Counted from the first letter of the stretch, positions 1-12,555 are shown. The stretch is 19,702 bases of DNA from Lonsdalea britannica (GCF_946477055.1 NZ_CAMKXG010000031.1:1-19702); one strand, 5' to 3'. Notes: generated by a model not told the origin, from the sequence alone. Numbers and translations are program-made.

Positions 1-145
1 GGAACCAACCGGATAGCGTCAACAGTCCGATGCTGGCGAGTAGCGTGAAAATGGCCAGCACCACGCCCAGACTCAGACGCCAAAAATAGCGGCGATAAAG
101 CCTCAGAAAGGGCATCAATACCCGGAAGACCTGTGTTTTCTTCAT
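1..145 (-). CDS. cydC: CydC, subunit of the CydDC cysteine/glutathione ABC exporter (5' end only)
   Basis: This is the N-terminal 48 codons of CydC, cut by the left edge of the window. The reading on the minus strand starts with MKKTQVFRVLMPFLRLYRRY, followed by a hydrophobic first membrane helix ending in LLTLSGWF, a segment strongly conserved in enterobacterial CydC. CydC pairs with CydD as a heterodimeric inner-membrane ABC transporter that exports cysteine and glutathione to the periplasm and is needed for assembly of cytochrome bd oxidase (known for the family). The start codon lies one base beyond the cydD stop codon, so the two genes are almost certainly co-transcribed and translationally coupled. 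A purine-rich stretch (GAGGAGAGCTCTGAG) inside the cydD end gives the ribosome-binding site. Only the first membrane segment is visible; the ATPase domain is outside the window. Confidence 0.93.
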   Translation of the reverse strand, partial: MKKTQVFRVLMPFLRLYRRYFWRLSLGVVLAIFTLLASIGLLTLSGWF

Positions 146-146
146 C

Positions 147-1913
147 TCAGAGCTCTCCTCGGCGCTGTGTCATCAATTCTGCAAAGGGGCCGGGCGTGAC
201 GCTGAGCTCACTGAAACTACCTTGCTGTACCAGCCGACCCGCCGCCATTACCCATATCTCATCATAGCTACGAGCTTCGTCGAGCTGGTGCGTAATCAAC
301 AGCGTTGTCTGTCTCTTTGAGGCCATACTCAGCGCTTTCATCACGCGCTGTTCGCTATGCGCGTCCAGACTTGCGGTAGGTTCGTCCAGCAACAGTAAAT
401 GACTGGGGTGAATCAGGGCTCGTGCGACGGCCACGCGCTGCGCCTGTCCGACCGACAGACGCGCCGCGCCATCGCCGAGGACCGTTTCCAGCCCCAACGG
501 CAGCGAAGGCAGAAACTCGTGAACATAGGCGCTCTCTACCGCTTCCTGAAGCTCCTGTTCGTCTGCATCGGGATGACCCAGCAGGATATTCTGTCGCAGC
601 GTCTGTTCCGGCAAATGCGGGTTCTGGCCGACCCAGCTCAGCTGTTTACGCCATGCCTCGGGGGCAAGGGTATTGAGCTCGACGTTATTGACGGTCAGAG
701 AGCCTTGATAAGGCAGGAATCCTAGCAAAACATTGAGCAGCGATGTTTTGCCTGCGCCGCTGGCGCCGACCAAGGCGACCCGTTGTCCTGCCTCGAGGGT
801 GAATGACAGTGGGCCAGCGAGAACAGTGCCGGTCGGTGAGAGGATCGTCAGCTCTTTCGCCACCAATTTCAGCGGCTCGTCGCTATCGAAACTTGTCTGT
901 CCGTGACCGACTTTCTCCCCCTCTTCAGACAGGAAGGTGAACAGCGTTTCGGCCGCGCCCACGGCCTGAGCTTTCGCGTGATAGAACGTGCCTAAATCCC
1001 GCAGCGGTTGGAAGAACTCCGGCGCCAGGATCAGGACCAGAAAACCGGCAAACAATGTGACGCCAGTCCCGTAGTGACCAAAGTTGAGTTCGCCCAGATA
1101 AGAAAACCCGAAATAGACGGCGACAATGGCGATGGAAATGGAAGCGAAGAACTCCAGTACGCCGGAGGAGAGGAAGGCCATTCGCAGGACTTCCATCGTG
1201 CGACGGCGAAAATCTTCAGAAGCTTGGCGGATGTGATCGGTTTCGGCCTGACCGCGGAAGAACAACCGCAGGGTTTCCAGCCCGCGCAGACGGTCCAAAA
1301 AATGGCCGCTGAGACGTTCTAATGCCAGGAAATTGCGGCGATTCGCTTCTGCTGCGCCCATACCGACCATCGCCATAAATATGGGGATCAAGGGGGCTGT
1401 CAAAAACAGAATTAACCCGGCGGCCCAGTTGATTGGAAAGACGAAAATGAGGATCAGAAGCGGCATCAGCGCCGCCAGGTACATCTGCGGTAGATAGCGG
1501 GCATAATAATCCTGCATGTCGTCGACCTGTTCCAGAATCAACGACGCCCAACTGCCCGCCGGTTTCCCCTGAATCCAGGCCGGTCCCAACTGCTGCAAAC
1601 GGTCCAGCACCATGCTACGGATCTGTTTGCGGATGACTTCGCCGCAGCGAAAGCCGACGCGCTCTCGTATCCAGCTCACGATGGCTCGCAGGCAAAATGT
1701 GGCCGCCAATAACGAAAACGGTGCGATTAACTGTCCGCGTGGGGTGTGATCGATGATGAGCGCCTGCAAGAGCGCAGCTAGCAGCCAGGCTTGAGCGATG
1801 ATCAGCAGGCCACTCACTAGCCCTAACAGAAGCGAAAGGCGTAGCCAGCGTTGCGCTAACCGGCTCTGCTGTTTCAGCCAGCGGGTGAGTTCTTGTTGTC
1901 GGGTATTTTTCAT
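147..1913 (-). CDS. cydD: CydD, subunit of the CydDC cysteine/glutathione ABC exporter
   Basis: CydD is the other half of the CydDC heterodimer of the inner membrane, which exports reductant (cysteine, glutathione) to the periplasm and supports cytochrome bd and periplasmic c-type cytochrome maturation. The 588-residue length equals E. coli CydD as remembered. An N-terminal six-helix ABC-exporter membrane domain covers about residues 20-320, and a nucleotide-binding domain follows. Its Walker A GASGAGKT lies near 382-389, the signature LSVGQ near 485-489, and Walker B LLLLDEP near 505-512, with the H-loop in TLLITHQ further on. All key ATPase residues are intact. The ATG start matches the conserved N-terminus with ELTRWLKQQS near residue 9; its Shine-Dalgarno sequence is weak. 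cydC follows after one base. A terminator separates the gene from upstream trxB, so cydDC probably has its own promoter in 1914-2085. Confidence 0.97.
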   Translation of the reverse strand: MKNTRQQELTRWLKQQSRLAQRWLRLSLLLGLVSGLLIIAQAWLLAALLQALIIDHTPRGQLIAPFSLLAATFCLRAIVSWIRERVGFRCGEVIRKQIRSMVLDRLQQLGPAWIQGKPAGSWASLILEQVDDMQDYYARYLPQMYLAALMPLLILIFVFPINWAAGLILFLTAPLIPIFMAMVGMGAAEANRRNFLALERLSGHFLDRLRGLETLRLFFRGQAETDHIRQASEDFRRRTMEVLRMAFLSSGVLEFFASISIAIVAVYFGFSYLGELNFGHYGTGVTLFAGFLVLILAPEFFQPLRDLGTFYHAKAQAVGAAETLFTFLSEEGEKVGHGQTSFDSDEPLKLVAKELTILSPTGTVLAGPLSFTLEAGQRVALVGASGAGKTSLLNVLLGFLPYQGSLTVNNVELNTLAPEAWRKQLSWVGQNPHLPEQTLRQNILLGHPDADEQELQEAVESAYVHEFLPSLPLGLETVLGDGAARLSVGQAQRVAVARALIHPSHLLLLDEPTASLDAHSEQRVMKALSMASKRQTTLLITHQLDEARSYDEIWVMAAGRLVQQGSFSELSVTPGPFAELMTQRRGEL

Positions 1914-2085
1914 CAGGTGCCGATTGTCTTCTTATAGGAGTAATGCGAAATAACGCTTGTATAACCGCGGGTTAACATTTTCTCGGGCGTTCGGTCAGAT
2001 TGGCGTCATGTTACCTTGACGAGGAGGCCATGGAAACGAAAAGAGGAGGAAAAGGAGGGGGGACGATCAATTTTTACAAAACGTG
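1914..2085 (-). promoter_or_regulatory. cydD upstream region with palindrome and purine tract
   Basis: The gap between the trxB terminator and the cydD start should hold the cydDC promoter. A perfect inverted repeat TAACC-GCG-GGTTA at 1962-1974 lies about 50 bases before the cydD start and could be an operator, but I cannot assign it to a regulator. An almost all-purine run on the plus strand, about 2031-2064, makes a CT-rich stretch on the cydD coding strand. I could not choose convincing -35 and -10 boxes. Confidence 0.4.
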
Positions 2086-2121
2086 AAAAAAAAGTCTGAG
2101 GGAGCGAAAACTCCCCCAGAC
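2086..2121 (-). terminator. Rho-independent terminator of trxB
   Basis: Read on the minus strand, an 11-bp stem (arms 2111-2121 and 2094-2104, GTCTGGGGGAG paired with CTCCCTCAGAC, one C-A mismatch) closes a 6-base loop. It is followed directly by eight T residues (A run at 2086-2093). It lies nine bases beyond the trxB stop codon and isolates trxB from cydDC. Confidence 0.9.
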
Positions 2122-2129
2122 GACGATCA

Positions 2130-3611
<1,482 letters not shown>

Positions 3612-4106
3612 ATGGTAGACACAAAAAAACGTCCGGGAAAAGATCTTGATCGTATCGATCGCAATATCCTGAACGAATTGCAAAAAGATGGTCGTATCTC
3701 CAACGTGGAGCTTTCCAAACGTGTTGGTCTATCTCCCACGCCGTGTCTGGAACGCGTTCGACGTCTGGAGCGACAGGGTTTTATCAATGGCTATACGGCG
3801 TTACTGAATCCGCATTATCTGGATGCATCGCTTCTGGTGTTCGTGGAAATTACACTGAACCGTGGCGCGCCGGATGTCTTTGAGCAGTTCAATACTGCGG
3901 TACAGAAACTGGAAGAAATTCAGGAGTGTCATCTGGTTTCCGGGGATTTTGACTATCTGTTGAAAACCCGTGTGCCGGACATGTCTGCCTACCGTAAACT
4001 GCTGGGGGAAACGCTGTTGCGTCTGCCTGGCGTTAACGACACCCGCACCTACGTGGTGATGGAAGAAGTTAAGCAGAGCAACCGGCTGGTCATCAAGACC
4101 CGCTGA
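3612..4106 (+). CDS. lrp: Leucine-responsive regulatory protein Lrp
   Basis: Lrp is a global DNA-binding regulator of amino-acid metabolism, transport and fimbriae. It acts as octamers or hexadecamers and responds to leucine. The 164-residue protein is nearly identical to E. coli Lrp as remembered. An N-terminal winged helix-turn-helix spans about 11-72, with the recognition segment in NVELSKRVGLSPTPCLERV, and is followed by a linker and a C-terminal RAM (ligand-binding/oligomerisation) domain from about residue 75 to 155. The start is ATG, preceded by AAGAGAGACAATAATA, a weak ribosome-binding site as I recall it for E. coli lrp. The gene is monocistronic: a small hairpin and the ftsK SOS box follow. 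Many genes of this window (the serC and pfl regions, lrp itself) are reported Lrp targets in enterobacteria, but I see no proof of that here. Confidence 0.99.
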   Translation: MVDTKKRPGKDLDRIDRNILNELQKDGRISNVELSKRVGLSPTPCLERVRRLERQGFINGYTALLNPHYLDASLLVFVEITLNRGAPDVFEQFNTAVQKLEEIQECHLVSGDFDYLLKTRVPDMSAYRKLLGETLLRLPGVNDTRTYVVMEEVKQSNRLVIKTR

Positions 4107-4144
4107 CGGTATGGGTGCAAAGCCCGGTAAATTCAGCTACACTC

Positions 4145-4160
4145 CTGTGAATTTATACAG
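4145..4160. promoter_or_regulatory. LexA (SOS) box upstream of ftsK
   Basis: CTGTGAATTTATACAG has perfect CTGT and ACAG arms at the required spacing with an AT-rich centre, fitting the enterobacterial LexA consensus CTGT-N8-ACAG. It sits 64 bases before the ftsK start. E. coli ftsK was also described as dinH, a damage-inducible LexA-regulated gene, so the context agrees. The overlapping TATACA (4154-4159) could be a -10 box covered by LexA. Confidence 0.8.
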
Positions 4161-4164
4161 CTAC

Positions 4165-4189
4165 AGCGCCGGGACTTTCTCGGCGTTTT
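4165..4189 (+). terminator. Weak terminator-like hairpin after lrp
   Basis: CGCCG (4167-4171) pairs with CGGCG (4181-4185) around a 9-base loop, and TTTT follows. The stem is short, and it lies downstream of the LexA box, inside the probable ftsK leader. It may therefore act as a partial lrp terminator, a leader structure, or nothing at all. Confidence 0.4.
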
Positions 4190-4223
4190 GTCATGACTCC
4201 TTTACCGGAACCTGGAGAGACGC

Positions 4224-7200
4224 TTGAGCCAGGAATACACTGAAGATAAAGAAATTACGCTGGAAAAACTCAGCGCGGGGCGACGTTTGATTGAGGCGTT
4301 GCTGGTCGTTGCAGGGCTATTTGCCTGTTATCTGGCCGCTGCGTTGCTGAGCTTCAGCCCGTCCGACCCCAGCTGGTCTCAGACCGCCTGGCATGAACCC
4401 ATTCACAACCTGGGCGGAGGCGTGGGTGCCTGGATGGCCGATACGCTGTTTTTCGTTTTTGGCGTACTGGCTTATGCCATTCCCCCCGTGATGATCTCGC
4501 TGTGTTGGCTGATTTATCGTCAGCGAAACCGCCAGCATGCCCTTGACTACTTCACCTTCTCCTTACGTTTGATTGGCGCTCTGGCGCTCATTCTGACGTC
4601 GTGCGGTCTGGCCGCCGTCAACGTGGATGACCTTTACTATTTTGCCTCCGGCGGCGTGCTGGGCAGCTTACTCAGCAGTGCCATGATCCCGCGCTTTAAC
4701 AGCATCGGCTCTACGTTGATTTTGTTGTGTGTATGGGCGGCGGGTTTGACGTTATTCACCGGCTGGTCGTGGCTGACGATTGCAGAAAAAATCGGGGCCG
4801 CGGTGATGGGCTGCCTGACGTTCTTCTCCAATCGCGGACGTCGTGATGATTATATCGATGACGAGGACGTTGCGCGCCAGACGGAGCATGAAACCGACGC
4901 TACGCCGTCCCTTGCACGTCGTGGACACGAGGAAGATGAAAACGATGTGTTGCTCGCTTCACCGGCGATTCCTGCCGCGCAGTCAACGGACGATGAGGGA
5001 CAACCGACTTCGCCGCCACCAGCCGATCCGGTAATAGACGACGTCGCGAAAAGCGTGTCTGCAAGCGCGACAGCGGCGGAAAACGTGACGGCGCCCACCA
5101 CGCCGATTGACAGCCAGCAGGTCGTCACCGTTCCGATGGACACGGATAAACACGTCAACGAAGCGAAAGAACACGATGTACCTCCGCTATATTCTTTCGA
5201 AGTCCCAGAATCCACGGCCGCCGAGCCTTTGAGCGAAAGCCCGGTGCATCATTCTCAGCCTGCTGAGCGAGTTGCCCCGGTGCCGTCGACGCCAGTGACG
5301 CCGGTCGCAGTAACGGCAGCAGCGGCGGTATCAACAAATCAGGCCGCCTCTACGCTACCGTTTACGCCGGCATTTTCAGCCGAGGATACGAATCCGCAGA
5401 TCAAGCAGGGCGTCGGTCCTGAATTGCCGCGCCCGAATCCTGTGCGTATCCCGACGCGGCGTGAGCTGGCTTCCTATGGCATTAAGTTGCCTTCGCAGCG
5501 GCTTGCGGAGCAGCAGGAGCGCGAAGCCCAGCGTCAAACGCAGGCGAATGGCGTCGAAGATCCGCTCGAACAGAATGAGGTTGATCAGGAAGACGACGCG
5601 CTGATGCATCAGCTCGCGCAGGACTTTGCAGAGCAGCAGCAGGAACGTTACGGCCACGACACCTTGAATGATGGAGAGGGACAAACTTCCGCCGAGCCGG
5701 TTGCTCCGTCTTACGCTCAGCCGCAGCAACCCTCTGTTCAGCCATCTCGTCCTACTCAGGTTCCGCCATTGGACAGCGTATTCGCCATTTCGCCGCTGGC
5801 TGATTTGATTGACGATACGCCAAGCGAGCCCCTGTTTACTCTGTCTCCGCAGGAAGAGGCGGCGGCAGCCGTGGAGCATGTCGCATCGCAAACGCCGATG
5901 ACGCCTTCTGTTCAACCTGCGGCACCGGCCCCGGAAGCGACGGACGACACAGACGACGACGCGTCGCCGTCCATTATGGATAGCCTGATCCACCCGTTCC
6001 TGATGCGTAACGACCAGCCGCTACAGAAACCGACGACGCCGTTCCCTTCTTTCGACCTGCTGACTCCGCCTTCCGGGAACGATGATCCGGTGGATGATTT
6101 CGCGCTGGAACAGACGGCAAGGCTGATTGAAGCGCGTTTGGCGGATTACCGCGTCAAGGCGACGGTGGTGGGGTATCACCCTGGTCCGGTCATTACTCGA
6201 TTCGATCTGGATCTGGCGCCCGGTGTAAAAGCAGCCCGAATTTCCAACCTGGCGAAGGACCTGGCTCGTTCACTGTCTGTTGTGGCCGTGCGTATCGTGG
6301 AAGTTATTCCCGGCAAACCGTACGTCGGACTGGAATTGCCGAACAAACATCGTCAGACCGTATTCCTGCGTGAAGTGCTGGATTGCGATCGTTTCCGCGA
6401 TAATCCTTCGCCGCTGTCGGTCGTATTAGGCAAGGATATCGCGGGTCAACCGGTGGTGGCCGATCTGGCTAAAATGCCGCACTTGCTGGTGGCGGGGACG
6501 ACCGGCTCGGGTAAATCCGTCGGCGTTAACGCCATGATTATCAGTATGTTGTACAAGGCCTCTCCGCAAGATGTCCGCTTCATCATGATCGACCCGAAAA
6601 TGCTGGAGCTGTCGGTCTATGAAGGGATTCCGCATCTGCTGACGGAAGTCGTGACGGACATGAAAGATGCGGCTAACGCGCTGCGTTGGTGCGTTGGCGA
6701 AATGGAGCGGCGTTATAAGCTGATGTCGGCGCTGGGCGTGCGTAACCTGAGTGGTTACAACGAGCGTGTCGAGCAGGCTGAATCCATGGGGCGTCCGATT
6801 CCCGATCCGTTCTGGAAACCGGGCGACAGTATGGAAACGCAGCCGCCGATGCTGGAAAAATTGCCTTACATCGTGGTGATGGTGGATGAATTCGCCGATT
6901 TGATGATGGCGGTAGGGAAAAAGGTTGAAGAGCTGATCGCTCGTCTGGCCCAGAAGGCGCGTGCGGCAGGGATTCATCTGGTTCTGGCAACGCAGCGTCC
7001 GTCGGTGGATGTGATTACCGGCTTGATTAAGGCCAACATTCCCACGCGTATCGCCTTTACGGTGTCCAGTAAAATTGACTCCAGAACGATCCTCGATCAG
7101 GGCGGCGCGGAATCACTGTTGGGTATGGGTGACATGTTGTACATGGCTCCCAACTCTTCTATCCCCGTACGTGTGCATGGCGCATTTGTCCGGGATCAGG

Positions 7201-7517
7201 AAGTGCATGCGGTCGTTCAGGACTGGAAGGCGCGCGGTCGTCCTGAATACATCGACAGTATCGTCAAGGGCGGTGAAGAAGGCGAAGGCGGCAGTCTGGG
7301 TCTGGACGGGGATGAAGAGCTCGACCCGTTGTTCGATCAGGCAGTTGCTTTTGTGGTGGAAAAACGTCGCGCGTCGATCTCCGGCGTACAGCGTCAGTTC
7401 CGCATCGGCTACAACCGTGCAGCGCGTCTTGTCGAGCAAATGGAAGCGCAGGGCATTGTCAGCTCCCCGGGTCATAACGGCAATCGCGAAGTTCTGGCTC
7501 CCCCGCCCATGGAGTAA
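4224..7517 (+). CDS. ftsK: Cell-division DNA translocase FtsK
   Basis: FtsK is a septal membrane protein that pumps chromosome termini across the closing division site and activates XerCD recombination at dif. An N-terminal membrane domain with about four or five helices covers residues 20-190. A low-complexity Pro/Ala/Gln/acidic linker follows (about 200-620), containing the conserved block [18 protein letters not shown] near 408-425. The RecA-like motor has Walker A GTTGSGKS near 758-765 and Walker B VVMVDEF with Asp888-Glu889. The C-terminal gamma winged helix (about 1030-1097) ends in the conserved [12 protein letters not shown] and is the part that reads KOPS sequences and contacts XerD. 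At 1097 residues it is shorter than E. coli FtsK (1329), the difference lying in the linker. The start is TTG, chosen because it gives the conserved N-terminus SQEYTEDKE and has GGAGAG just before it. A LexA box lies upstream. Confidence 0.98.
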   Translation: MSQEYTEDKEITLEKLSAGRRLIEALLVVAGLFACYLAAALLSFSPSDPSWSQTAWHEPIHNLGGGVGAWMADTLFFVFGVLAYAIPPVMISLCWLIYRQRNRQHALDYFTFSLRLIGALALILTSCGLAAVNVDDLYYFASGGVLGSLLSSAMIPRFNSIGSTLILLCVWAAGLTLFTGWSWLTIAEKIGAAVMGCLTFFSNRGRRDDYIDDEDVARQTEHETDATPSLARRGHEEDENDVLLASPAIPAAQSTDDEGQPTSPPPADPVIDDVAKSVSASATAAENVTAPTTPIDSQQVVTVPMDTDKHVNEAKEHDVPPLYSFEVPESTAAEPLSESPVHHSQPAERVAPVPSTPVTPVAVTAAAAVSTNQAASTLPFTPAFSAEDTNPQIKQGVGPELPRPNPVRIPTRRELASYGIKLPSQRLAEQQEREAQRQTQANGVEDPLEQNEVDQEDDALMHQLAQDFAEQQQERYGHDTLNDGEGQTSAEPVAPSYAQPQQPSVQPSRPTQVPPLDSVFAISPLADLIDDTPSEPLFTLSPQEEAAAAVEHVASQTPMTPSVQPAAPAPEATDDTDDDASPSIMDSLIHPFLMRNDQPLQKPTTPFPSFDLLTPPSGNDDPVDDFALEQTARLIEARLADYRVKATVVGYHPGPVITRFDLDLAPGVKAARISNLAKDLARSLSVVAVRIVEVIPGKPYVGLELPNKHRQTVFLREVLDCDRFRDNPSPLSVVLGKDIAGQPVVADLAKMPHLLVAGTTGSGKSVGVNAMIISMLYKASPQDVRFIMIDPKMLELSVYEGIPHLLTEVVTDMKDAANALRWCVGEMERRYKLMSALGVRNLSGYNERVEQAESMGRPIPDPFWKPGDSMETQPPMLEKLPYIVVMVDEFADLMMAVGKKVEELIARLAQKARAAGIHLVLATQRPSVDVITGLIKANIPTRIAFTVSSKIDSRTILDQGGAESLLGMGDMLYMAPNSSIPVRVHGAFVRDQEVHAVVQDWKARGRPEYIDSIVKGGEEGEGGSLGLDGDEELDPLFDQAVAFVVEKRRASISGVQRQFRIGYNRAARLVEQMEAQGIVSSPGHNGNREVLAPPPME

Positions 7518-7687
7518 TTCTTGGACCGAAGCGGCTGTCGTTTGTGCAAAGATGCGTAAAAGCCTGACAATACAGACAATGACGGCTGTTTCGGTTTACC
7601 TCGCTGATCTACAGTGAAGTCATACATTCGGCGGTTGTTTGTGATAGCCGCTGACCGATGCCATCAGGATAGTAAAAGGATCTTCTC

Positions 7688-8302
7688 ATGATAAAAAAAT
7701 GGTTAATGACCGGTTGTTTGCTGTCGAGCATGGTATCCAGCGCCGTATACGCCGATGCCTCCAGCGATCTGCAAAGTCGCCTGAGCAAAGTTAATAGCTT
7801 CCACGCCAGCTTTTCTCAAAAGGTGACGGGCAATGATGGTTCAGCGGTACAGGATGGCGAGGGAGAGCTGTGGGTTCAGCGCCCGAATCTGTTTAACTGG
7901 AAAACGACTTCGCCTGACGAAAGCGTGCTGATTTCCGACGGCAAAACGCTGTGGTTCTATAACCCGTTCGTCGAGCAGGTCACTGCGACCTGGGTAAAAG
8001 ATGCGACGGGGAACACGCCGTTCATCCTGATTACGCGTAATAGCCCGAGCGACTGGAAAAATTACCATGTCACCCAGAAAGGCGATGACTTTGAACTGAT
8101 GCCGAAGTCCGCCAGCGGTAACCTGCGTCAATTCTCCATCAGCGTGACCAGTTCCGGCACCATCAAAGGTTTCACCGCCACTGAACAGGACGGTCAGCGC
8201 AGTAGTTATGTCCTCAAAGATCAGCAAAACGGAGCGGTTGACGCGGCAAAATTCACCTTTACACCGCCCAAAGGGGTTGCGGTGGACGACCAACGTCAGT
8301 GA
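7688..8302 (+). CDS. lolA: Outer-membrane lipoprotein carrier protein LolA
   Basis: LolA is the periplasmic chaperone that takes lipoproteins from the LolCDE ABC transporter and hands them to LolB at the outer membrane. The 204-residue precursor has a clear signal peptide: charged MIKK, a hydrophobic core, and a cleavage site after Ala22 (VYA before DASSDLQ), giving a mature protein starting as E. coli LolA does. The body contains the family segments RPNLFNW (which holds the functionally important arginine), [15 protein letters not shown] and the C-terminal [11 protein letters not shown]. The start ATG is preceded by AAAGGATC. It lies 170 bases after ftsK, where I see no clear terminator, so read-through from ftsK is possible. 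Its stop codon forms part of the rarA ribosome-binding site. Confidence 0.98.
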   Translation: MIKKWLMTGCLLSSMVSSAVYADASSDLQSRLSKVNSFHASFSQKVTGNDGSAVQDGEGELWVQRPNLFNWKTTSPDESVLISDGKTLWFYNPFVEQVTATWVKDATGNTPFILITRNSPSDWKNYHVTQKGDDFELMPKSASGNLRQFSISVTSSGTIKGFTATEQDGQRSSYVLKDQQNGAVDAAKFTFTPPKGVAVDDQRQ

Positions 8303-8312
8303 GGCGTCTGTG
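8300..8312 (+). promoter_or_regulatory. Ribosome-binding site of rarA overlapping the lolA stop
   Basis: The lolA stop TGA (8300-8302) is part of TGAGG, whose GAGG core is spaced five bases from the GTG start at 8310. This arrangement decides the rarA start and implies termination-reinitiation coupling. Confidence 0.7.
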
Positions 8313-9653
8313 AGTAATCTGTCCCTCGATTTTTCCGAGAATGAATTTCAGCCACTGGCCGCGCGTATGCGGCCAGTTACATTAGCGCAGTATATCGGCC
8401 AGCAGCATCTGCTGGGGCCGGGCAAACCGTTGCCGCGCGCGATTGAATCCGGCCAGCTTCACTCCATGATTCTGTGGGGGCCTCCGGGCACGGGAAAAAC
8501 TACGCTGGCGGAGTTGATCGGCCGTTACGGGGATGCTGATGTGGAGCGCATCTCAGCAGTAACGTCTGGCATCAAGGAGATTCGTGAAGCGATTGAACGT
8601 GCGCGGCAAAATCGCAATGCCGGACGCCGCACCATTCTGTTCGTGGACGAAGTTCATCGCTTTAATAAAAGCCAACAGGATGCCTTTCTCCCTCATATCG
8701 AGGATGGCACGATCACTTTCATCGGCGCGACGACAGAGAATCCCTCGTTCGAGCTGAACTCCGCATTGTTATCCCGCGCCCGCGTCTATTTATTAAAAGC
8801 GCTGACGGCGGATGATATCGAAGTTGTCTTGACTCAGGCGCTGCAGGATAGCGAGCGCGGTTTGGGAAAACAGCACATCGTCTTGCCTGACGAGACGCGC
8901 CGTTTGCTGTCTCAGCTAGTGAATGGCGATGCCCGGCGCGCACTTAATTTACTGGAAATGATGTCGGATATGGCGGAGGTCGACGCCGCCGGCGAGCGTC
9001 ATCTGACGCCCGAATTGCTCAACGAAGTCGCCGGTGAACGCAGCGCTCGTTTTGATAACAAAGGCGACCGATATTATGACCTGATCTCCGCGTTGCATAA
9101 ATCAGTGCGCGGCTCAGCGCCGGATGCGGCACTTTACTGGTACGCACGGATTATCACGGCGGGCGGCGACCCGTTGTATGTCGCCCGACGTTTGCTGGCG
9201 ATTGCCTCGGAAGATGTGGGAAATGCCGATCCTCGTGGTATGCAGGTGGCGATTGCCGCGTGGGACTGTTTCACCCGCGTGGGTCCCGCCGAAGGGGAGA
9301 GGGCGATCGCTCAGGCCATTGTCTATCTGGCGTGCGCACCGAAAAGCAATGCTGTTTATACGGCATTCAAGTCGGCGATGCGTGATGCGCGTGACAAGCC
9401 GGATTTTGATGTGCCTGATCACTTACGCAATGCGCCAACCGCACTCATGAAAGAGATGGGGCTTGGTGCTGAGTATCGTTATGCCCACGATGAACCCAAT
9501 GCGTATGCGGCGGGCGAGAACTATTTCCCTGCAGAAATGGCAGCCACGCAGTATTATCATCCAACCTCTCGCGGTTTAGAGGGTAAGATCGGTGAAAAGC
9601 TCGCCTGGCTGGCCTCTCAGGATCAAAATAGCCCGACAAAACGCTACCGCTAG
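8310..9653 (+). CDS. rarA: Replication-associated recombination protein A (RarA/MgsA), AAA+ ATPase
   Basis: RarA is a clamp-loader-like AAA+ ATPase acting at stalled replication forks, homologous to eukaryotic WRNIP1/Mgs1. Using the GTG at 8310 gives 447 residues beginning [21 protein letters not shown], the same length and N-terminus as E. coli RarA; a longer frame from 8208 would run into lolA and is not supported. Walker A GPPGTGKT lies at 57-64, Walker B LFVDE at about 110-114, sensor-1 [10 protein letters not shown] follows, and an arginine-finger-type SRAR is present further on. The C-terminal MgsA tetramerisation half is complete. GAGG overlapping the lolA TGA stop lies five bases before the GTG, so rarA translation is probably coupled to lolA. 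Confidence 0.97.
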   Translation: MSNLSLDFSENEFQPLAARMRPVTLAQYIGQQHLLGPGKPLPRAIESGQLHSMILWGPPGTGKTTLAELIGRYGDADVERISAVTSGIKEIREAIERARQNRNAGRRTILFVDEVHRFNKSQQDAFLPHIEDGTITFIGATTENPSFELNSALLSRARVYLLKALTADDIEVVLTQALQDSERGLGKQHIVLPDETRRLLSQLVNGDARRALNLLEMMSDMAEVDAAGERHLTPELLNEVAGERSARFDNKGDRYYDLISALHKSVRGSAPDAALYWYARIITAGGDPLYVARRLLAIASEDVGNADPRGMQVAIAAWDCFTRVGPAEGERAIAQAIVYLACAPKSNAVYTAFKSAMRDARDKPDFDVPDHLRNAPTALMKEMGLGAEYRYAHDEPNAYAAGENYFPAEMAATQYYHPTSRGLEGKIGEKLAWLASQDQNSPTKRYR

Positions 9654-9670
9654 CCTACCCGTTGCGGTAA

Positions 9671-11050
<1,380 letters not shown>

Positions 11051-11067
11051 ATGACCTGTTGCTGAAC

Positions 11068-11093
11068 AAGGCGCCCTTAGGGGCGCTTTTTTT
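11068..11093 (+). terminator. Rho-independent terminator of serS
   Basis: GCGCCC (11071-11076) pairs perfectly with GGGCGC (11081-11086) around the tetraloop TTAG, and seven T residues follow (11087-11093). Upstream AAG can extend the stem into the T run. It is 17 bases beyond the serS stop. Confidence 0.95.
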
Positions 11094-11352
11094 ATGCTTA
11101 GACTTTCGCGTTATCAAGCAAAGCGTAGGTATTTTCCCGGAATCTGGCAGAGGATAAATGCGAGATTAAGCGGTCATAATAAAAGGCTATTGTCGTGAAA
11201 CCCGCCGTCAGCCGGGGTTCGATAAGACGCTGAGAGGCGACGCGGTACCAGGCCATGAACAAATCGTGCGGTCACTCTCTCAACACGGATTGACTTTAAC
11301 TTTGCTGGTGGCATGATGCGCGCAAAATATCTTCTCTCATGGTCATCGACCC
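11094..11352 (+). promoter_or_regulatory. Gap before ycaD with a candidate promoter
   Basis: With the terminator, the serS-ycaD gap is about 300 bases. I see no gene in it. TTGACT (11290-11295) and CATGAT (11312-11317), spaced 16 bases, form a plausible sigma-70 promoter for ycaD with a short leader. E. coli K-12 carries dmsABC and other genes in the serS-ycaD interval; no remnant of them is visible here. Confidence 0.35.
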
Positions 11353-12507
11353 ATGTTCACCTATACGCGCCCGGTCATTTTGCTGCTTAGCGGTCTCCTC
11401 CTGCTAACGGTCTGCATTGCTGTGCTCAATACGCTTGTTCCCCTTTGGTTGAATGCTCAACAGCTGTCTGTATGGCAAGTCGGGCTGGTGGGTTCCTCTT
11501 ATTTCAGTGGCAACCTGATTGGCACGTTGTTGGCCGGAGCCTTGATCCATCGCCTTGGATTTAACCGCTCCTATTACCTCGCCGCGATCCTGCTGGCTAT
11601 CGCCACCGCAGCCTTGGCGTTGTCGGTCGATTTCTGGGGCTGGTTGCTGTGGCGCTTCATCGCGGGCGTTGGTTGTGCATTGATCTGGGTCGTGGTGGAG
11701 AGCGCATTGCTGTGCAGCGGCCATGCGACTAACCGGGGGCAACTGCTGGCGGCGTACATGATGTCCTACTATTTGGGAAGCGTCGTCGGTCAACTGCTGT
11801 TGAGCATGGTGCATACCGATGTTTTCAGCGTCCTGCCGTGGGCGGTTACTCTGGTGATCCTCAGCGTATTACCGATGCTGTTTGCCCGGCTTTCTCCGCC
11901 GCAGATAATGGCGCACAAGGTGAATGTTTGGCAGATGTTACGTTACCGTACGGCCCGTTTAGGCATTAACGGCTGCGTGATTTCCGGCATCATCTTGGGG
12001 TCAATGTATGGTCTGATGCCGCTCTATCTGGCCCATCAGGGAATGAGTGACGCTCAGGTCGGTTATTGGATGGCATTGCTTATTAGCGCCGGTATTTTTG
12101 GACAATGGCCGGTTGGCAAAATGGCGGACCGCTATGGTCGTCTGATGGTGCTGAGAGTATTGGTATTCGCGGTGATCATCGGCTGTATCATGATGTTGGG
12201 CTTCAGTCGTTACGCGATGGTGCCGGCGTTATTCATTCTAGGCTGCGCGGCATTTACGCTCTATCCCGTGGCTATGTCATGGGCCTGCGAGAAAGTGGCG
12301 GCGGGAGAGTTGGTTGCAATGAATCAGGCGTTGTTGCTGAGCTACACGATCGGCAGCCTGACAGGACCCAGCTTGGCGGCGATGTTGATGCAATCCTATT
12401 CCGATAAATTGCTGTTCGTCCTGATCGGCGCCATCGCTTTTTGTTATCTGGTGATGTTGCTGAAAAAGGCTAATCATCAACATCCCAATCCGCTGGCGGC
12501 GGCTTAA
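11353..12507 (+). CDS. ycaD: Putative MFS transporter YcaD
   Basis: A 384-residue, highly hydrophobic inner-membrane protein with about 12 predicted helices, resembling E. coli YcaD throughout (TYTRPV at the N-terminus, [69 protein letters not shown]). Major-facilitator motif-A-like loops are seen as [11 protein letters not shown] near residue 62 and [14 protein letters not shown] near 255, one in each half, consistent with the pseudo-twofold MFS fold. The substrate of YcaD is not established and I do not propose one. The ATG is chosen because it gives the conserved N-terminus; the ribosome-binding site is weak, and an upstream ATG at 11339 is out of frame. The gene converges on pflA. Confidence 0.95.
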   Translation: MFTYTRPVILLLSGLLLLTVCIAVLNTLVPLWLNAQQLSVWQVGLVGSSYFSGNLIGTLLAGALIHRLGFNRSYYLAAILLAIATAALALSVDFWGWLLWRFIAGVGCALIWVVVESALLCSGHATNRGQLLAAYMMSYYLGSVVGQLLLSMVHTDVFSVLPWAVTLVILSVLPMLFARLSPPQIMAHKVNVWQMLRYRTARLGINGCVISGIILGSMYGLMPLYLAHQGMSDAQVGYWMALLISAGIFGQWPVGKMADRYGRLMVLRVLVFAVIIGCIMMLGFSRYAMVPALFILGCAAFTLYPVAMSWACEKVAAGELVAMNQALLLSYTIGSLTGPSLAAMLMQSYSDKLLFVLIGAIAFCYLVMLLKKANHQHPNPLAAA

Positions 12508-12521
12508 CGGTTTCGTCCATA

Positions 12522-12544
12522 AGCCGGTCATAGACTGACCGGCT
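12522..12544. terminator. Inverted repeat between convergent ycaD and pflA
   Basis: AGCCGGTCA (12522-12530) and TGACCGGCT (12536-12544) are perfect complements around a 5-base loop, giving a 9-bp GC-rich hairpin. It lies 15 bases after the ycaD stop and 12 bases after the pflA stop. Neither side has a proper T run, so it may be a bidirectional terminator of modest strength or an mRNA 3'-end-protecting stem. Confidence 0.55.
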
Positions 12545-12555
12545 CGCCGTCAGTG

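Noticed and set aside
5376..5993. Arg-rich minus-strand frame of 205 codons inside ftsK
   Set aside because: Low-complexity composition mirrors the FtsK linker read backwards; no ribosome-binding site or homology.
8208..8309. N-terminal extension of rarA by 34 codons
   Set aside because: It overlaps the lolA coding end in another frame; the GTG at 8310 gives the conserved start and length.
12522..12544. REP/BIME element between ycaD and pflA
   Set aside because: It is a simple 9-bp hairpin; the sequence does not match the REP consensus and no second copy is seen in the window.
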